From: Gordonia crocea
Lineage (GTDB): Bacteria > Actinomycetota > Actinomycetes > Mycobacteriales > Mycobacteriaceae
Assembly: GCF_009932435.1 (NCBI RefSeq)
Contig: NZ_BJOU01000019.1
Span: 62,001-126,000 of the forward strand
Reading direction: 5' to 3'
Length of the DNA: 64,000 nucleotides
Below the pieces are notes generated by a model that was given only the letters and a program-made list of their open reading frames with translations, was not told the DNA's origin and did not search any database. How positions within the stretch are numbered: the stretch's first letter is position 1; each line of letters opens with the position of its first letter. The position numbers were made by a program, and so were the translations under genes. This document shows, in pieces, positions 7,247 through 14,607 of this stretch.

Positions 7247-7945
7247 ATGACGCAGGCGCAGTTGGGGGCGCAGACGTCGGCCGCGATCGACGGTCTCGCC
7301 GCCCTCGTCTTGGTGCCGCTCGGTGCCACCGAACAGCACGGGCCGCACTTGCCGCTGGACACCGACACGCGGGTCGCCGTGGAGGTGGCCACCCGTGCCG
7401 CGCAGCGGTGCGATGCGCTGGTGGCGCCCGCGATCGGGTACGGCGCCAGCGGCGAGCACGAGGGCTTCCCCGGCACCATCTCCATCGGTTCGCAGGTGCT
7501 GCGCGATCTGTTGGTCGAGTTCGGCCGCAGCGCGTGCCGGTGGGCGCCGCGGATCTTGTTCGTCAACGGCCATGGCGGCAACCTGTCCGCACTTGCCGAT
7601 GCGGTTTCGCTTCTGCGCTACGAGGGCCGCGACGCGGCCTGGTTCGCCTGCGCCCCGACGGGCGGCGACGCTCATGCCGGGCACACCGAGACCTCGATGC
7701 TGCTGTCCTTTGCGCCGCAGGCGGTCGACACCGACGCCGCCGTTCCCGGGGTCACCGCGCCGTTGCCCCACATCATCGACGACCTGCGGCGGGGCGGAAC
7801 CGTCGCGGTGTCTCCCACCGGAATCCTCGGCGACCCCACCACCGCCACCGCCGAAGACGGCGAGCAGATCATGGCGGCATTGGTCGACGACCTCGCTGCG
7901 GCGGCGGTTGGGTGGACTCCCGACGAGAGAGGTCGGGTGCGGTGA
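7247..7945 (+). CDS. mftE: Mycofactocin precursor peptide peptidase MftE
   Basis: A 232-residue member of the creatininase fold. The metal-binding motifs are intact: GATEQHGPHLPLDTD (Glu29, His31, Asp38), GEHEGFPGT and NGHGGN, plus a late acidic/His cluster (GHTET). In mycofactocin biosynthesis MftE cleaves the MftC-modified MftA peptide to release the tyramine-valine-derived AHDP, the precursor of the redox cofactor. Creatininase itself is longer; the short length and the mftF-mftG neighbours settle the assignment. It overlaps mftF by the GTGA at 7942-7945. The oddity is context: a racemase gene on the other strand lies directly upstream, where mftD would be expected. Confidence 0.9.
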   Translation: MTQAQLGAQTSAAIDGLAALVLVPLGATEQHGPHLPLDTDTRVAVEVATRAAQRCDALVAPAIGYGASGEHEGFPGTISIGSQVLRDLLVEFGRSACRWAPRILFVNGHGGNLSALADAVSLLRYEGRDAAWFACAPTGGDAHAGHTETSMLLSFAPQAVDTDAAVPGVTAPLPHIIDDLRRGGTVAVSPTGILGDPTTATAEDGEQIMAALVDDLAAAAVGWTPDERGRVR

Positions 7946-9378
7946 CCGAACCGAATACCGTGCTGCCCAGCGGTTTCCAGGTACAGATTGACCGCCGGTC
8001 CGCTCGCGGGGACTGGACGCACATTGTCGGCGGATCGCCGACGCGCCTATTGCGGATGTCGGCGCGCGCCGTCTCGATGATCGACGAAGACGGTCGGATC
8101 ACCGTGCGCGACAATGACTCTGGGGCACTGGCCCGCAAGCTCCTCGACTCCGACGTGGCCCACCCAAGGCCCATGTTCGGCCCGCACATCGACGAGGTCA
8201 CCGTCGTGATTCCGGTGCGGGACAACCAGTCTGGCATCGACCGACTGCTCGCGGCGCTGCCCGACGACGTGCCGGTGGTGGTCGTCGACGACGGTTCGGC
8301 GGTTCCCGTCCACGTGCCCGAAGGGGTCGTCGTCGCCCGGTTCGAGACCAGTCGGGGGCCAGCCGCAGCGCGCAATCATGGTGCGGCACTGGTGGAATCG
8401 GAGTTTGTCGCCTTCCTCGACTCCGACGTCGTACCCCACCACACCGGAGACCCGAAGTCGGCCTCGGCCGAGCAGGGCCCGTGTGGCGAATGGCTGGCGG
8501 CGTTGATGGCCCACTTCTCCGATCCCGCCGTCGGTTTGGTGGCGCCGCGCATCGTCGGGCTGCCGGTGTCGCGGCCGAGTGTCGTCGAACGGTATGAAGC
8601 CGGGTTCTCCTCCCTCGACATGGGTCCGCGGGAGGCGTCGGTGCGGCCGGGTAGTCGGGTCGCCTACGTCCCGAGTGCGGCAATGGTGGTGCGGCGCAGT
8701 GCTTTTCCCGGATTCGACGAGGATCTTCGCGTCGCCGAGGACGTCGACTTGTGCTGGCGGATGTCGGCGGCCGGATGGCGGTTGCGCTACGACCCGATTG
8801 TGCGGGTGGCCCACGAGCACCGCTCGACGCTGCCCGCGCTGCTGGGGCGACGCCGCTTCTACGGCACCGGGGCGGCACTGCTGGCGGACCGGCACGACCG
8901 CAAGGCGGCGCCGCTGGCGATGCGGATCCCGACTGCGCTGGCCGTCGTGGCGCTGTTGACGCGCACCCGGCTGGGTTTGATCGTCGCGGTCGCCTGTGCG
9001 GGTTTCGCCGGGTGGACGGTCCGGCAGCGGCTGGGGGCGATGCCTCAGCGTGAACGGGTGGCCGCCGAACTCACCGCGGCATCGGTGGGGCACGGACTGA
9101 TCCAGGCCGGCGGTGCGGTGTGTCGGCACTACTGGCCGGTGGCGCTGATCGCCGCCTTGCTGTCGGGGCGGCTGCGGCTGCTGTGGCTGCAGATGGCCGT
9201 GGCCGATGCCCTGGTGGCCTGGTTGCGGACGGCGTTTGCCGAACGGCGCATCCCCGACGTCGACCCGATGTCGTTCTTCGTCCTGAGGCGCCTGGACGAC
9301 TTGGCCTACGGCACCGGCCTGTGGCAGGGCGCTTTGCGCGACCATGACGCCACTGCGTTGATGCCGGTCCTGGCCTGA
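7942..9378 (+). CDS. mftF: Mycofactocin glycosyltransferase MftF
   Basis: A 478-residue GT2-type glycosyltransferase. After an N-terminal region of about 90 residues typical of MftF, the GT-A fold starts at EVTVVIPVRDNQSGIDRLL. It contains VVVVDDGSAVP (nucleotide site), FLDSDVVP (DxD-like metal site) and the acceptor-side motif EDVDLCWRMSAAGW. Hydrophobic segments after residue 310 suggest membrane association of the C-terminal part. MftF adds a beta-1,4-linked oligoglucose chain to premycofactocin. The GTG at 7942 overlaps the mftE stop; an in-frame extension upstream is not family-like. The ATG of mftG overlaps its stop, so the three genes are translationally coupled. Confidence 0.9.
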   Translation: MTEPNTVLPSGFQVQIDRRSARGDWTHIVGGSPTRLLRMSARAVSMIDEDGRITVRDNDSGALARKLLDSDVAHPRPMFGPHIDEVTVVIPVRDNQSGIDRLLAALPDDVPVVVVDDGSAVPVHVPEGVVVARFETSRGPAAARNHGAALVESEFVAFLDSDVVPHHTGDPKSASAEQGPCGEWLAALMAHFSDPAVGLVAPRIVGLPVSRPSVVERYEAGFSSLDMGPREASVRPGSRVAYVPSAAMVVRRSAFPGFDEDLRVAEDVDLCWRMSAAGWRLRYDPIVRVAHEHRSTLPALLGRRRFYGTGAALLADRHDRKAAPLAMRIPTALAVVALLTRTRLGLIVAVACAGFAGWTVRQRLGAMPQRERVAAELTAASVGHGLIQAGGAVCRHYWPVALIAALLSGRLRLLWLQMAVADALVAWLRTAFAERRIPDVDPMSFFVLRRLDDLAYGTGLWQGALRDHDATALMPVLA

Positions 9379-10628
9379 TGGTTTCCGACGTCCTCGTCGT
9401 CGGGGCCGGCAGTGCGGGCTGTGTTGTGGCCGAACGGCTCTCCCGCAATCGTTCGGTGGTCCTGCTCGAGGCCGGCGGGTGGCCGACCGGTGACGCGCTG
9501 CGCGCCGACCGGATGGTTCTCGGCTCGCCGGGATCGCCGTCGGGGCTGGCTCGCTGGTACGGCGCGGCACCGCCGGTGGTGCGGGGCCGCGCGGTCGGGG
9601 GGTCGTCGGTGGTCAACGGCGGGTACTTTCTGCGGACCCGGCGCTCCGACTTCGACGGCTGGGGCGCTCCGTTTACCGCGTTAGCCATCGAGGCGGCCTA
9701 CGACGAGCTCGACGGCGGTGCCCGCGGCGGCACCATGACGGTGCGCCGGCTCGACGACGAGGAGGTGCCGCCGGTGACGTGCGCGCTGGAATCGTATTGG
9801 GACACTGTGGATTTGGATCCGTGGCCGGGAATCGGGGCGCAGCGGGTGCCGGTGAACGGCGGGGGTGTGACGCGTCGGACCGCGGCACAGGCCTATCTGG
9901 AGCCGGCCCGTGGGCGGGCGTCGTTGACGGTTCGGGCGCAGTCACCCGTCGCCGGTCTGGTCGTCGAGCGGGGGAGGGTCGTCGGGGTGGTGGCGGCAGA
10001 CGGTGAGGAATTGCGGGCCGGCGAGGTCGTCGTGTGTGCCGGGACGCTGGGTACCGCGGAGCTGTTGATGGCCGCCGGTGTGGTTCGCACGCCGCTACCG
10101 GTGTACGAACACCGGGAGGTGCTGGTGCGCTATGCGGCGCGCGAGAACAGCCACTGCCCGGTGCTGCTGCCGAGCGTCGTTCACCACGACGACGTCGAAA
10201 TTCGTTGCTACGCCGATGATTTCGCCGCCTTCATCACCGGTCTGGCGGCGACGGGGCCGGCCGTCGGGGTGGCCGAGATGGTGCCGGCGCAGGCCGGGTC
10301 GCTGAGTCTCGGCGATGGTGGGCTGCAGGTCGAGCTGGCACCGATCGGAGAGGTCGGTGGCGCGGTCGACGGCGTCGTCGCGGCCCTCTCGTCGTCGGGG
10401 TTGGCAGACCTGGTGGTCGACGGATCGGTCCGGGTCGACCCCGTCGTCGGCACCTCTCAGCATGCGTGGGGGAGTCTCCCGATGGGGCAACGCACCGATT
10501 GGCTCGGCGCCGTTGACGGCGTGCCCGGCCTGCGCGTCGTCGACGGGTCGATCCTGCCGAAGGTCAGCAGCGGGCCGCACGCAACCATCATGATGGCGGC
10601 GATCGTCATCGCCGATGCGCTGCGCTGA
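9378..10628 (+). CDS. mftG: Mycofactocin-system GMC oxidoreductase MftG
   Basis: A 416-residue GMC flavoprotein, shorter than most of its superfamily, as is usual for MftG. The FAD motif VVGAGSAGC is at residues 6-14 and the acidic end of strand 2 is VVLLEAGG. The second GMC signature GRAVGGSSVVNGGYFLR follows at about residues 73-89. The C-terminal GTSQHAWGSLPMG (active-site His) and VDGSILPKVSSGPHATIMMA close the FAD domain. MftG is reported to oxidise mycofactocinol and pass electrons to the respiratory chain. It starts on the ATGA that overlaps the mftF stop, and the end of the gene converges on the hotdog protein after seven bases. Confidence 0.9.
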   Translation: MVSDVLVVGAGSAGCVVAERLSRNRSVVLLEAGGWPTGDALRADRMVLGSPGSPSGLARWYGAAPPVVRGRAVGGSSVVNGGYFLRTRRSDFDGWGAPFTALAIEAAYDELDGGARGGTMTVRRLDDEEVPPVTCALESYWDTVDLDPWPGIGAQRVPVNGGGVTRRTAAQAYLEPARGRASLTVRAQSPVAGLVVERGRVVGVVAADGEELRAGEVVVCAGTLGTAELLMAAGVVRTPLPVYEHREVLVRYAARENSHCPVLLPSVVHHDDVEIRCYADDFAAFITGLAATGPAVGVAEMVPAQAGSLSLGDGGLQVELAPIGEVGGAVDGVVAALSSSGLADLVVDGSVRVDPVVGTSQHAWGSLPMGQRTDWLGAVDGVPGLRVVDGSILPKVSSGPHATIMMAAIVIADALR

Positions 10629-10635
10629 TTGGCAA

Positions 10636-11124
10636 CTAGGCCGGCGTGACCCAGGTGGTGATGTCGCAGTGGACCACCTCGACGCCCTCGGTGTCGCGGA
10701 TCGACACGTTGACCACGACGTCGCGGCCCTCGGTGACGGTGTCCCACTCGATCGGCTCGGCCAGACGTGCCTCGGCGGTCAACCGCGTCGTAGCCTTGGT
10801 GAGGTACTGGGTGGTCATGGCCTTGGGGATCCACCGGTGCGAGGTGGGGGTGGTGGCCTCCATCAACATGCCCATGGCGGTCTCGGCCAAGTTGCACGCG
10901 GCGATCGCATGGAAGGTGCCGAGGTGGTTGTGGACGCCGATCCATTTGGGGGCGGTCACCTTGCAGAAGCCGGGCTCCATCTCGGTGACGAACGGCAGGA
11001 TGGTGCCGAAGTAGGGGACCTTGGCGACCATCCCCGCTGAGAACAGGGCATTGCCGAGGGCGTTGCGGGGCAGGCGCTTGCGCAGGGCGTAGGTCGCGCT
11101 GGGGCGCGCGGTGGAATCTGACAT
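10636..11124 (-). CDS. DUF4442 hotdog-fold protein (putative thioesterase)
   Basis: A 162-residue single-domain protein of the DUF4442/PaaI-like hotdog group: VHNHLGTFHAIAACNLAETAMGMLM is the long central helix with its preceding loop, and PKAMTTQYLTKATTRLTAEA begins the strand core. Hotdog proteins of this size usually hydrolyse or bind acyl-CoA thioesters as dimers or tetramers in the cytosol. The HNHLGTFHA motif carries the residues expected at the active-site loop. The ATG at 11124 is seven bases after a TAAGGT -10-like hexamer (minus strand, 11132-11137), so the message is probably leaderless, and the inverted repeat at 11128-11150 overlaps that promoter. Substrate unknown. Confidence 0.7.
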   Translation of the reverse strand: MSDSTARPSATYALRKRLPRNALGNALFSAGMVAKVPYFGTILPFVTEMEPGFCKVTAPKWIGVHNHLGTFHAIAACNLAETAMGMLMEATTPTSHRWIPKAMTTQYLTKATTRLTAEARLAEPIEWDTVTEGRDVVVNVSIRDTEGVEVVHCDITTWVTPA

Positions 11125-11127
11125 ACC

Positions 11128-11150
11128 ACTTACCTTACTGCAAAGTAAGT
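11128..11150. promoter_or_regulatory. Inverted-repeat operator over the DUF4442 gene promoter
   Basis: ACTTAC (11128-11133) pairs with GTAAGT (11145-11150), and the inner CTTAC (11134-11138) pairs with GTAAG (11145-11149) across TGCAAA, giving two nested symmetrical half-site pairs. The site begins four bases upstream of the start codon and covers the minus-strand -10-like TAAGGT (11132-11137). A TetR-family or FadR-like repressor is the likeliest ligand; no regulator gene adjoins it. Confidence 0.5.
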
Positions 11151-11205
11151 TAGCTTGGCCATGGGCCGGTTTCGTGATTCCGGCGCGCCCCAGGCGGCCT
11201 CGTCG

Positions 11206-12744
11206 CTAGGGGTCGTAGCGGAACTCACCGCAGTGGGCGGGTCGGTCGGCCTGGGTCACCGCGCCGGCGGGCAAGCGCGCGCGGGAGATGTTGGCATCCC
11301 GCCACGAGGCGTCGGCGGCGCGGTTGAAGCGGATCCGCCACTGGGCGCACTGCCGACCGGGTTCGGGAAGCCGGTCCAGTTGGCCGTAGGCGTCGGCGGA
11401 CAGACTTCCCAGATACCAGGAATCCACCTTGTCCGGTGCGGCGGCGGAGCGGTCGACATTCGTCTTGGCGATGAGGGCATCGGGGTTGAGCAGCGCGAAG
11501 CCGAGCGCGCTGAACACCGTCAACAGGATGACCCGGCGGACCAGGGGTCCCGCGTCGAAGCGATGTCCCACCGCCATGATCGCGATGATCACCGCGGCCA
11601 GGAACACCTCGAAGTAGAGCCCGAAGACGCGGTCGCGCGTGGCCCCGTAGGCGTTGATGTAGCGCTCCATCCGCACGAATGCGGAAACGACGACGAGCAA
11701 GGTCGCCAGACACAGTCCACCCAGGAGCAGGCGGGCGGTGCGTCGCTGGCCGGCATCGTCGGCGTCGATGAACCACCAGGCGGCCGTGGCCACGAGGATG
11801 ACGAGCAGGGTGACGACGAGCAGCTGCCAGAATCCCTGCACGGCGTACTGGGAGTAGGTGAGGTTGGCGGTGCGCTGGACGTAGTCGTCGCCGCCGAACA
11901 GCGCCCGGGCCTGCATTGCCAGGAACAAGAGGAACAGCGCCAGGAGCGCACCGATGGGGACCGCCCAGGCCCACGACGGCGGATAGCGGCGCGTGCCGGC
12001 CGTCGAAGCGCTGATCCGGACGTTGGCCAACAGGGATCCGGTCAGGGTCACCCATGCGATGAACACGCCCGCGACGAGGGCGGCCATGACGTCGGCGGAT
12101 AACGGGTTGGACAGGTCGATGTCGAAGAGCTTGCCGAACGTCGGGTCGGCCCCGGCGAAGAGCGCGCCGAAGACGAGGAGCAACAGGACGGTCACCGCGC
12201 CGACGGCCGTGGCCACCAGCGCGATCCGGGCGCGCGGTGCCGCACCGGCCCCGTCGGTCACCGGCTTCGGCGAGGCCGGCCGGCGCCTGCGGAACGGCTC
12301 GGCGAGAGCGAAGAACGGGGCGATCAAGGGCGCGATCGCCGCGATCCACACCTCGGCCAGATTGTGGGCGCGCACCAGCAGGAGCAGGGTGGCGCAGGTC
12401 GCGACGAAGACGCAGATGCCACCCACCCAGTCGGCGTCGAGGACGGTCGGGACGAGGAGCAGTCCGGCAATCCCGACGGTCAGCGGGATCCAATAGCCGC
12501 GATCCCGGCGGCGGAAGTCATCCGGAGCCGTGGCGATGATGAGCCCCACGACCGCCAAACCGGTGATCGTCGTGCCCAGACCCGACTCGTCGATGCGCCA
12601 GAAGATTGCGCCGATGACACCCCCGACGACGGCGGCGAGCAAAGCCGTCACCGGCAGTGGTGGTGCACTGACCGGATTCGGCCGCGGCGGCGGCGCGTGG
12701 ACAGGGATGTTGGGCCCCACGGGCGGAGCTGAAGTGAAAGACAT
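11206..12744 (-). CDS. Multi-pass membrane protein, DUF4173/DUF4153 type
   Basis: A 512-residue integral membrane protein. A proline-rich cytosolic N-terminus (GPNIPVHAPPPRPNPVSAPP) is followed by roughly ten to twelve hydrophobic segments, such as TALLAAVVGGVIGAIFW, VTVLLLLVFGALFAGA and VTLLVILVATAAWWFI. The motif INAYGATRDRVFGLYFEVFLA is the hallmark of the DUF4173 family. The C-terminal 100 residues (WYLGSLSADAYGQLDRLPEPG onwards) are predicted extracytoplasmic. The family has no established function. The ATG at 12744 has AGAGGA upstream. Between it and the phosphatase gene upstream lies the inverted 21-bp repeat array, so the two are probably separate transcription units. Confidence 0.7.
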   Translation of the reverse strand: MSFTSAPPVGPNIPVHAPPPRPNPVSAPPLPVTALLAAVVGGVIGAIFWRIDESGLGTTITGLAVVGLIIATAPDDFRRRDRGYWIPLTVGIAGLLLVPTVLDADWVGGICVFVATCATLLLLVRAHNLAEVWIAAIAPLIAPFFALAEPFRRRRPASPKPVTDGAGAAPRARIALVATAVGAVTVLLLLVFGALFAGADPTFGKLFDIDLSNPLSADVMAALVAGVFIAWVTLTGSLLANVRISASTAGTRRYPPSWAWAVPIGALLALFLLFLAMQARALFGGDDYVQRTANLTYSQYAVQGFWQLLVVTLLVILVATAAWWFIDADDAGQRRTARLLLGGLCLATLLVVVSAFVRMERYINAYGATRDRVFGLYFEVFLAAVIIAIMAVGHRFDAGPLVRRVILLTVFSALGFALLNPDALIAKTNVDRSAAAPDKVDSWYLGSLSADAYGQLDRLPEPGRQCAQWRIRFNRAADASWRDANISRARLPAGAVTQADRPAHCGEFRYDP

Positions 12745-12822
12745 CGAGGGTTCCTCTCATCAAAGAACATTCAAAAGCCCGAACTCGGACAACGATGGGC
12801 CGGCGTGATTGGTTCCCGCCCC

Positions 12823-12900
12823 CGCCGAGTGGGCCCTCAATCTCGCCGAGTGGGCCCTCAATCTCGCCGAGTGGGCCCTTAAATCCGTCGACTGGGCACC
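12823..12900 (+). repeat. Left array of 21-bp tandem repeats (four units)
   Basis: Four consecutive 21-bp units start at 12823, 12844, 12865 and 12886. The first two are identical; the conserved core is CGCCGAGTGGGCCCT, followed by a variable AT-richer tail. The fourth is degenerate (CGTCGACTGGGCACC). GGGCCC at the centre of the intact units is self-complementary. This array runs on the plus strand and faces the right array at 12982-13060, which has the same unit on the minus strand. The same unit recurs at 63067-63171. It lies in the 316-base gap between the phosphatase and DUF4173 genes. The array could be read as repeats of AEWALNL, but there is no ribosome binding site or start to support translation. 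Confidence 0.85.
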
Positions 12901-12916
12901 ACGCCTTCGTCGTTGC

Positions 12917-12970
12917 GCTTATGCGGTGGATCGTGGCCAGCATCATGTGGTCACGATCCACCGCGTAAGC
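12917..12970. repeat. Long perfect-stem inverted repeat at the centre of the array
   Basis: GCTTATGCGGTGGATCGTG (12917-12935) is the reverse complement of 12952-12970 with one mismatch in 19, tolerated as G-U in RNA. Inside it CCA and TGG pair again after one mismatch, leaving an eight-base loop (GCATCATG). The hairpin sits between the two oppositely oriented 21-bp repeat arrays and shares their axis of symmetry. It could be a bidirectional terminator or a relic of a palindromic element; no poly-U tract follows. Confidence 0.8.
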
Positions 12971-12981
12971 CGGTTGAGGGG

Positions 12982-13060
12982 AGGGCCCAGTCGGCGAAGA
13001 TCAGGGCCCAGTCGGCGAAGATCAGGGCCCAGTCGGCGAAGATCAGGGCCCAGTCGGCGG
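12982..13060 (-). repeat. Right array of 21-bp tandem repeats (four units, opposite orientation)
   Basis: Units start at 12982, 13003 and 13024 with identical sequence, plus a partial fourth from 13045. The minus-strand core is CGCCGACTGGGCCCT. On the minus strand the array begins immediately after the stop codon of the phosphatase gene (13061-13063), so it is the 3' flank of that gene in sense orientation. The array at 63067-63171 stands in the same relation to the GH92 gene. Confidence 0.85.
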
Positions 13061-13988
13061 TTAGACGGGGGTGACGAGGAAGCGGGAGCGCAATTCTCGC
13101 TGGGCCTCGGCGTCGACGCCCAAGGCTTCGCCGAAGTACCGCTCCAGCGTCCCGTATTCCACCCGGACCTGATCGAAAGCGGCATCGAGATACGCGGTGT
13201 CGACGCCGAGCAGGGGGAGTAAGAGCCGGCGATCGCCGCCGGCCGCGGTGAAGCGGTCAACCATCGGCTGCATCGCGGGGAGCAGTCGATCATTGGTCAG
13301 CAGGTAGTCGCGGTAGACATCCTCGGTGCGGACACCCATCAGGCTCAGGAAGGTCGCAGCGGCCCAGCCGGTGCGGTCCTTGCCGTTGGTGCAGTGGAAC
13401 AGCGCCGGCGTGCGACCGCCGTCGAGCAGGCCGGTGTAGAAGTCGCCGAACCCCCGTTTCGCGCTGTCGAGGGTGACGAAGTCGCGGTAGGTGGAAGCCA
13501 TGAGCGAGTGCGCCTTGTCGACGGTCAGCTCCGCCGACATCTGCGCGACGACGGCCGGGTCGGCCAGCAGTTCGGCAATATTGGCCGGCAGTGCGATCGA
13601 CGTCGTGTCGGCGAGGACGTCGAGGGCGAGCTCGGTCACGCCGGGGAACTGGGGATCCGGTGCGCCCTCGCGCTCGGTATCGGTGCGCAGGTCGACGATC
13701 GTCTTCAGGCCGATATCGGCCAGACCGGTTCGGTCGGCCGTCACTGATCCGCTCGAAGTCGTTGGCGCGGTAGATCGTGGACGGGCGGATGATCAGGCCG
13801 TCGTGCCCGGTCCAATAGCCGAGATCGCGGAAATTGGCGATCGACGGGAAGGGGCTGAGCGCTCCGGGGGATGTCTGCGGCACGTCAGCAACGGTAGAGG
13901 AGGCGTCGGACAGGTCTATCCGGTGGTCCGCAGCAAGCTCCGGAGCAGGTGGTAGAGCGATTTGGACTGCACGGGTCGGGTGGTGCAT
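13061..13988 (-). pseudogene. PtpB-like tyrosine phosphatase gene with a one-base frameshift
   Basis: The two halves are in different frames. The N-terminal half contains SIANFRDLGYWTGHDGLIIRP and TIYRANDFERIS, the usual start of the Y_phosphatase3/PtpB fold. The C-terminal half resumes with ADRTGLADIGLKTIVDLR and carries the intact CX5R loop in HCTNGKDRTG (Cys nucleophile, Arg). Removing one G from GACGGCC on the coding strand (the cc at 13738-13739) restores ISDADRTGLADIG across the break and a single protein of about 308 residues. The rest of the sequence looks well preserved, so the break is recent or a sequencing error. ATG at 13988 is the likeliest start; GTG at 14051 is an alternative. 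PtpB-type enzymes remove phosphate from phosphotyrosine and phosphoinositides and may be secreted. The start codon overlaps the S10 operon promoter. Confidence 0.75.
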
Positions 13989-13991
13989 ACT
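13962..13991 (+). promoter_or_regulatory. Probable main promoter of the S10 ribosomal operon
   Basis: TTGGAC (13962-13967), an 18-base spacer and CATACT (13986-13991) form a plausible SigA promoter with transcription starting near 13998, which leaves a leader of about 287 bases before rpsJ. It lies in the only large plus-strand non-coding stretch upstream of rpsJ and overlaps the start of the minus-strand phosphatase gene. Its architecture matches the promoter proposed for rplN (TTGGCC-N18-TACACT). Confidence 0.55.
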
Positions 13992-14005
13992 TGTCGGGTT
14001 GCCTT

Positions 14006-14037
14006 GATCGGGTGGCACGGATTCGTGCGGCCCGATC
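14006..14037 (+). promoter_or_regulatory. Stem-loop at the 5' end of the S10 operon leader
   Basis: GATCGGG (14006-14012) pairs with CCCGATC (14031-14037), and inside, GCACG (14015-14019) pairs with CGTGC (14024-14028) around a GATT tetraloop, with a two-base internal mismatch. It would form within ten bases of the predicted transcript end. A 5' stem could protect the message or serve regulation by ribosomal protein or (p)ppGpp-linked factors. The remaining leader to 14284 shows only short GC palindromes and no gene. Confidence 0.5.
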
Positions 14038-14284
14038 CTGGGAGCCGACACCCGCGTCCCGCGGGGATCGCGCGTGTACCGCGTGGAGCATCAGCCCCAC
14101 GGACTCGACACGCCCGACCGCGTGGACCGGAGGCAAGACCCGCCGCCGATCTCACCGGCGGCACGTACAACGACAGATGAACAGCGTCGATCCGCGGCCG
14201 TGTCCGTGGACAGTGATCGCCGAGTTGCCGGTGCCCACATGCGTGCGTTCGTCTGTCGAGAACAACTGACGGAAGAGGACCAGC

Positions 14285-14590
14285 GTGGCGGGACAGAAGA
14301 TCCGCATCAGGCTCAAGGCCTACGACCACGAGGCGATCGACGCTTCGGCGCGCAAGATCGTGGAGACCGTGACCCGTACGGGTGCACGGATTGTCGGCCC
14401 GGTGCCGTTGCCCACCGAGAAGAACGTGTACTGCGTCATCCGCTCGCCGCACAAGTACAAGGACAGCCGCGAGCACTTCGAGATGCGTACCCACAAGCGA
14501 CTCATCGACATCCTCGACCCGACGCCGAAGACGGTTGACGCGCTCATGCGCATCGACCTGCCGGCGAGCGTCGACGTGAACATCCAGTAA
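14285..14590 (+). CDS. rpsJ: 30S ribosomal protein S10
   Basis: A 101-residue S10. [17 protein letters not shown] at the N-terminus, [14 protein letters not shown] in the middle and [20 protein letters not shown] at the C-terminus are canonical. S10 sits in the head of the small subunit and also joins antitermination complexes with NusB. The start is GTG with AGAGGA upstream, standard for this gene in actinobacteria. It opens the S10 operon after a leader of almost 290 bases; the following rplC starts 17 bases after its stop. Confidence 0.98.
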   Translation: MAGQKIRIRLKAYDHEAIDASARKIVETVTRTGARIVGPVPLPTEKNVYCVIRSPHKYKDSREHFEMRTHKRLIDILDPTPKTVDALMRIDLPASVDVNIQ

Positions 14591-14607
14591 GCGGGGGTGG
14601 CTAATCA

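Noticed and set aside
7247..7945. Creatininase (creatinine amidohydrolase)
   Set aside because: The fold is the same, but overlap with mftF and mftG and the sequence style identify it as MftE.
12823..13060. CRISPR array
   Set aside because: Units are 21 bp and contiguous with no unique spacers, and no cas genes are nearby.
12809..13222. An open frame across the repeat arrays with AEWALNL-type heptads as a possible repeat protein
   Set aside because: There is no ribosome binding site and no start near the array. The reading passes through the central hairpin and the opposite-orientation array and antisense to the phosphatase, and unit variation is not limited to third codon positions. I keep the frame-preserving 21-bp length only as a curiosity.
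14052..14284. A small gene in the S10 leader
   Set aside because: Open frames there lack ribosome binding sites and family similarity, and the stretch is better explained as an untranslated leader.
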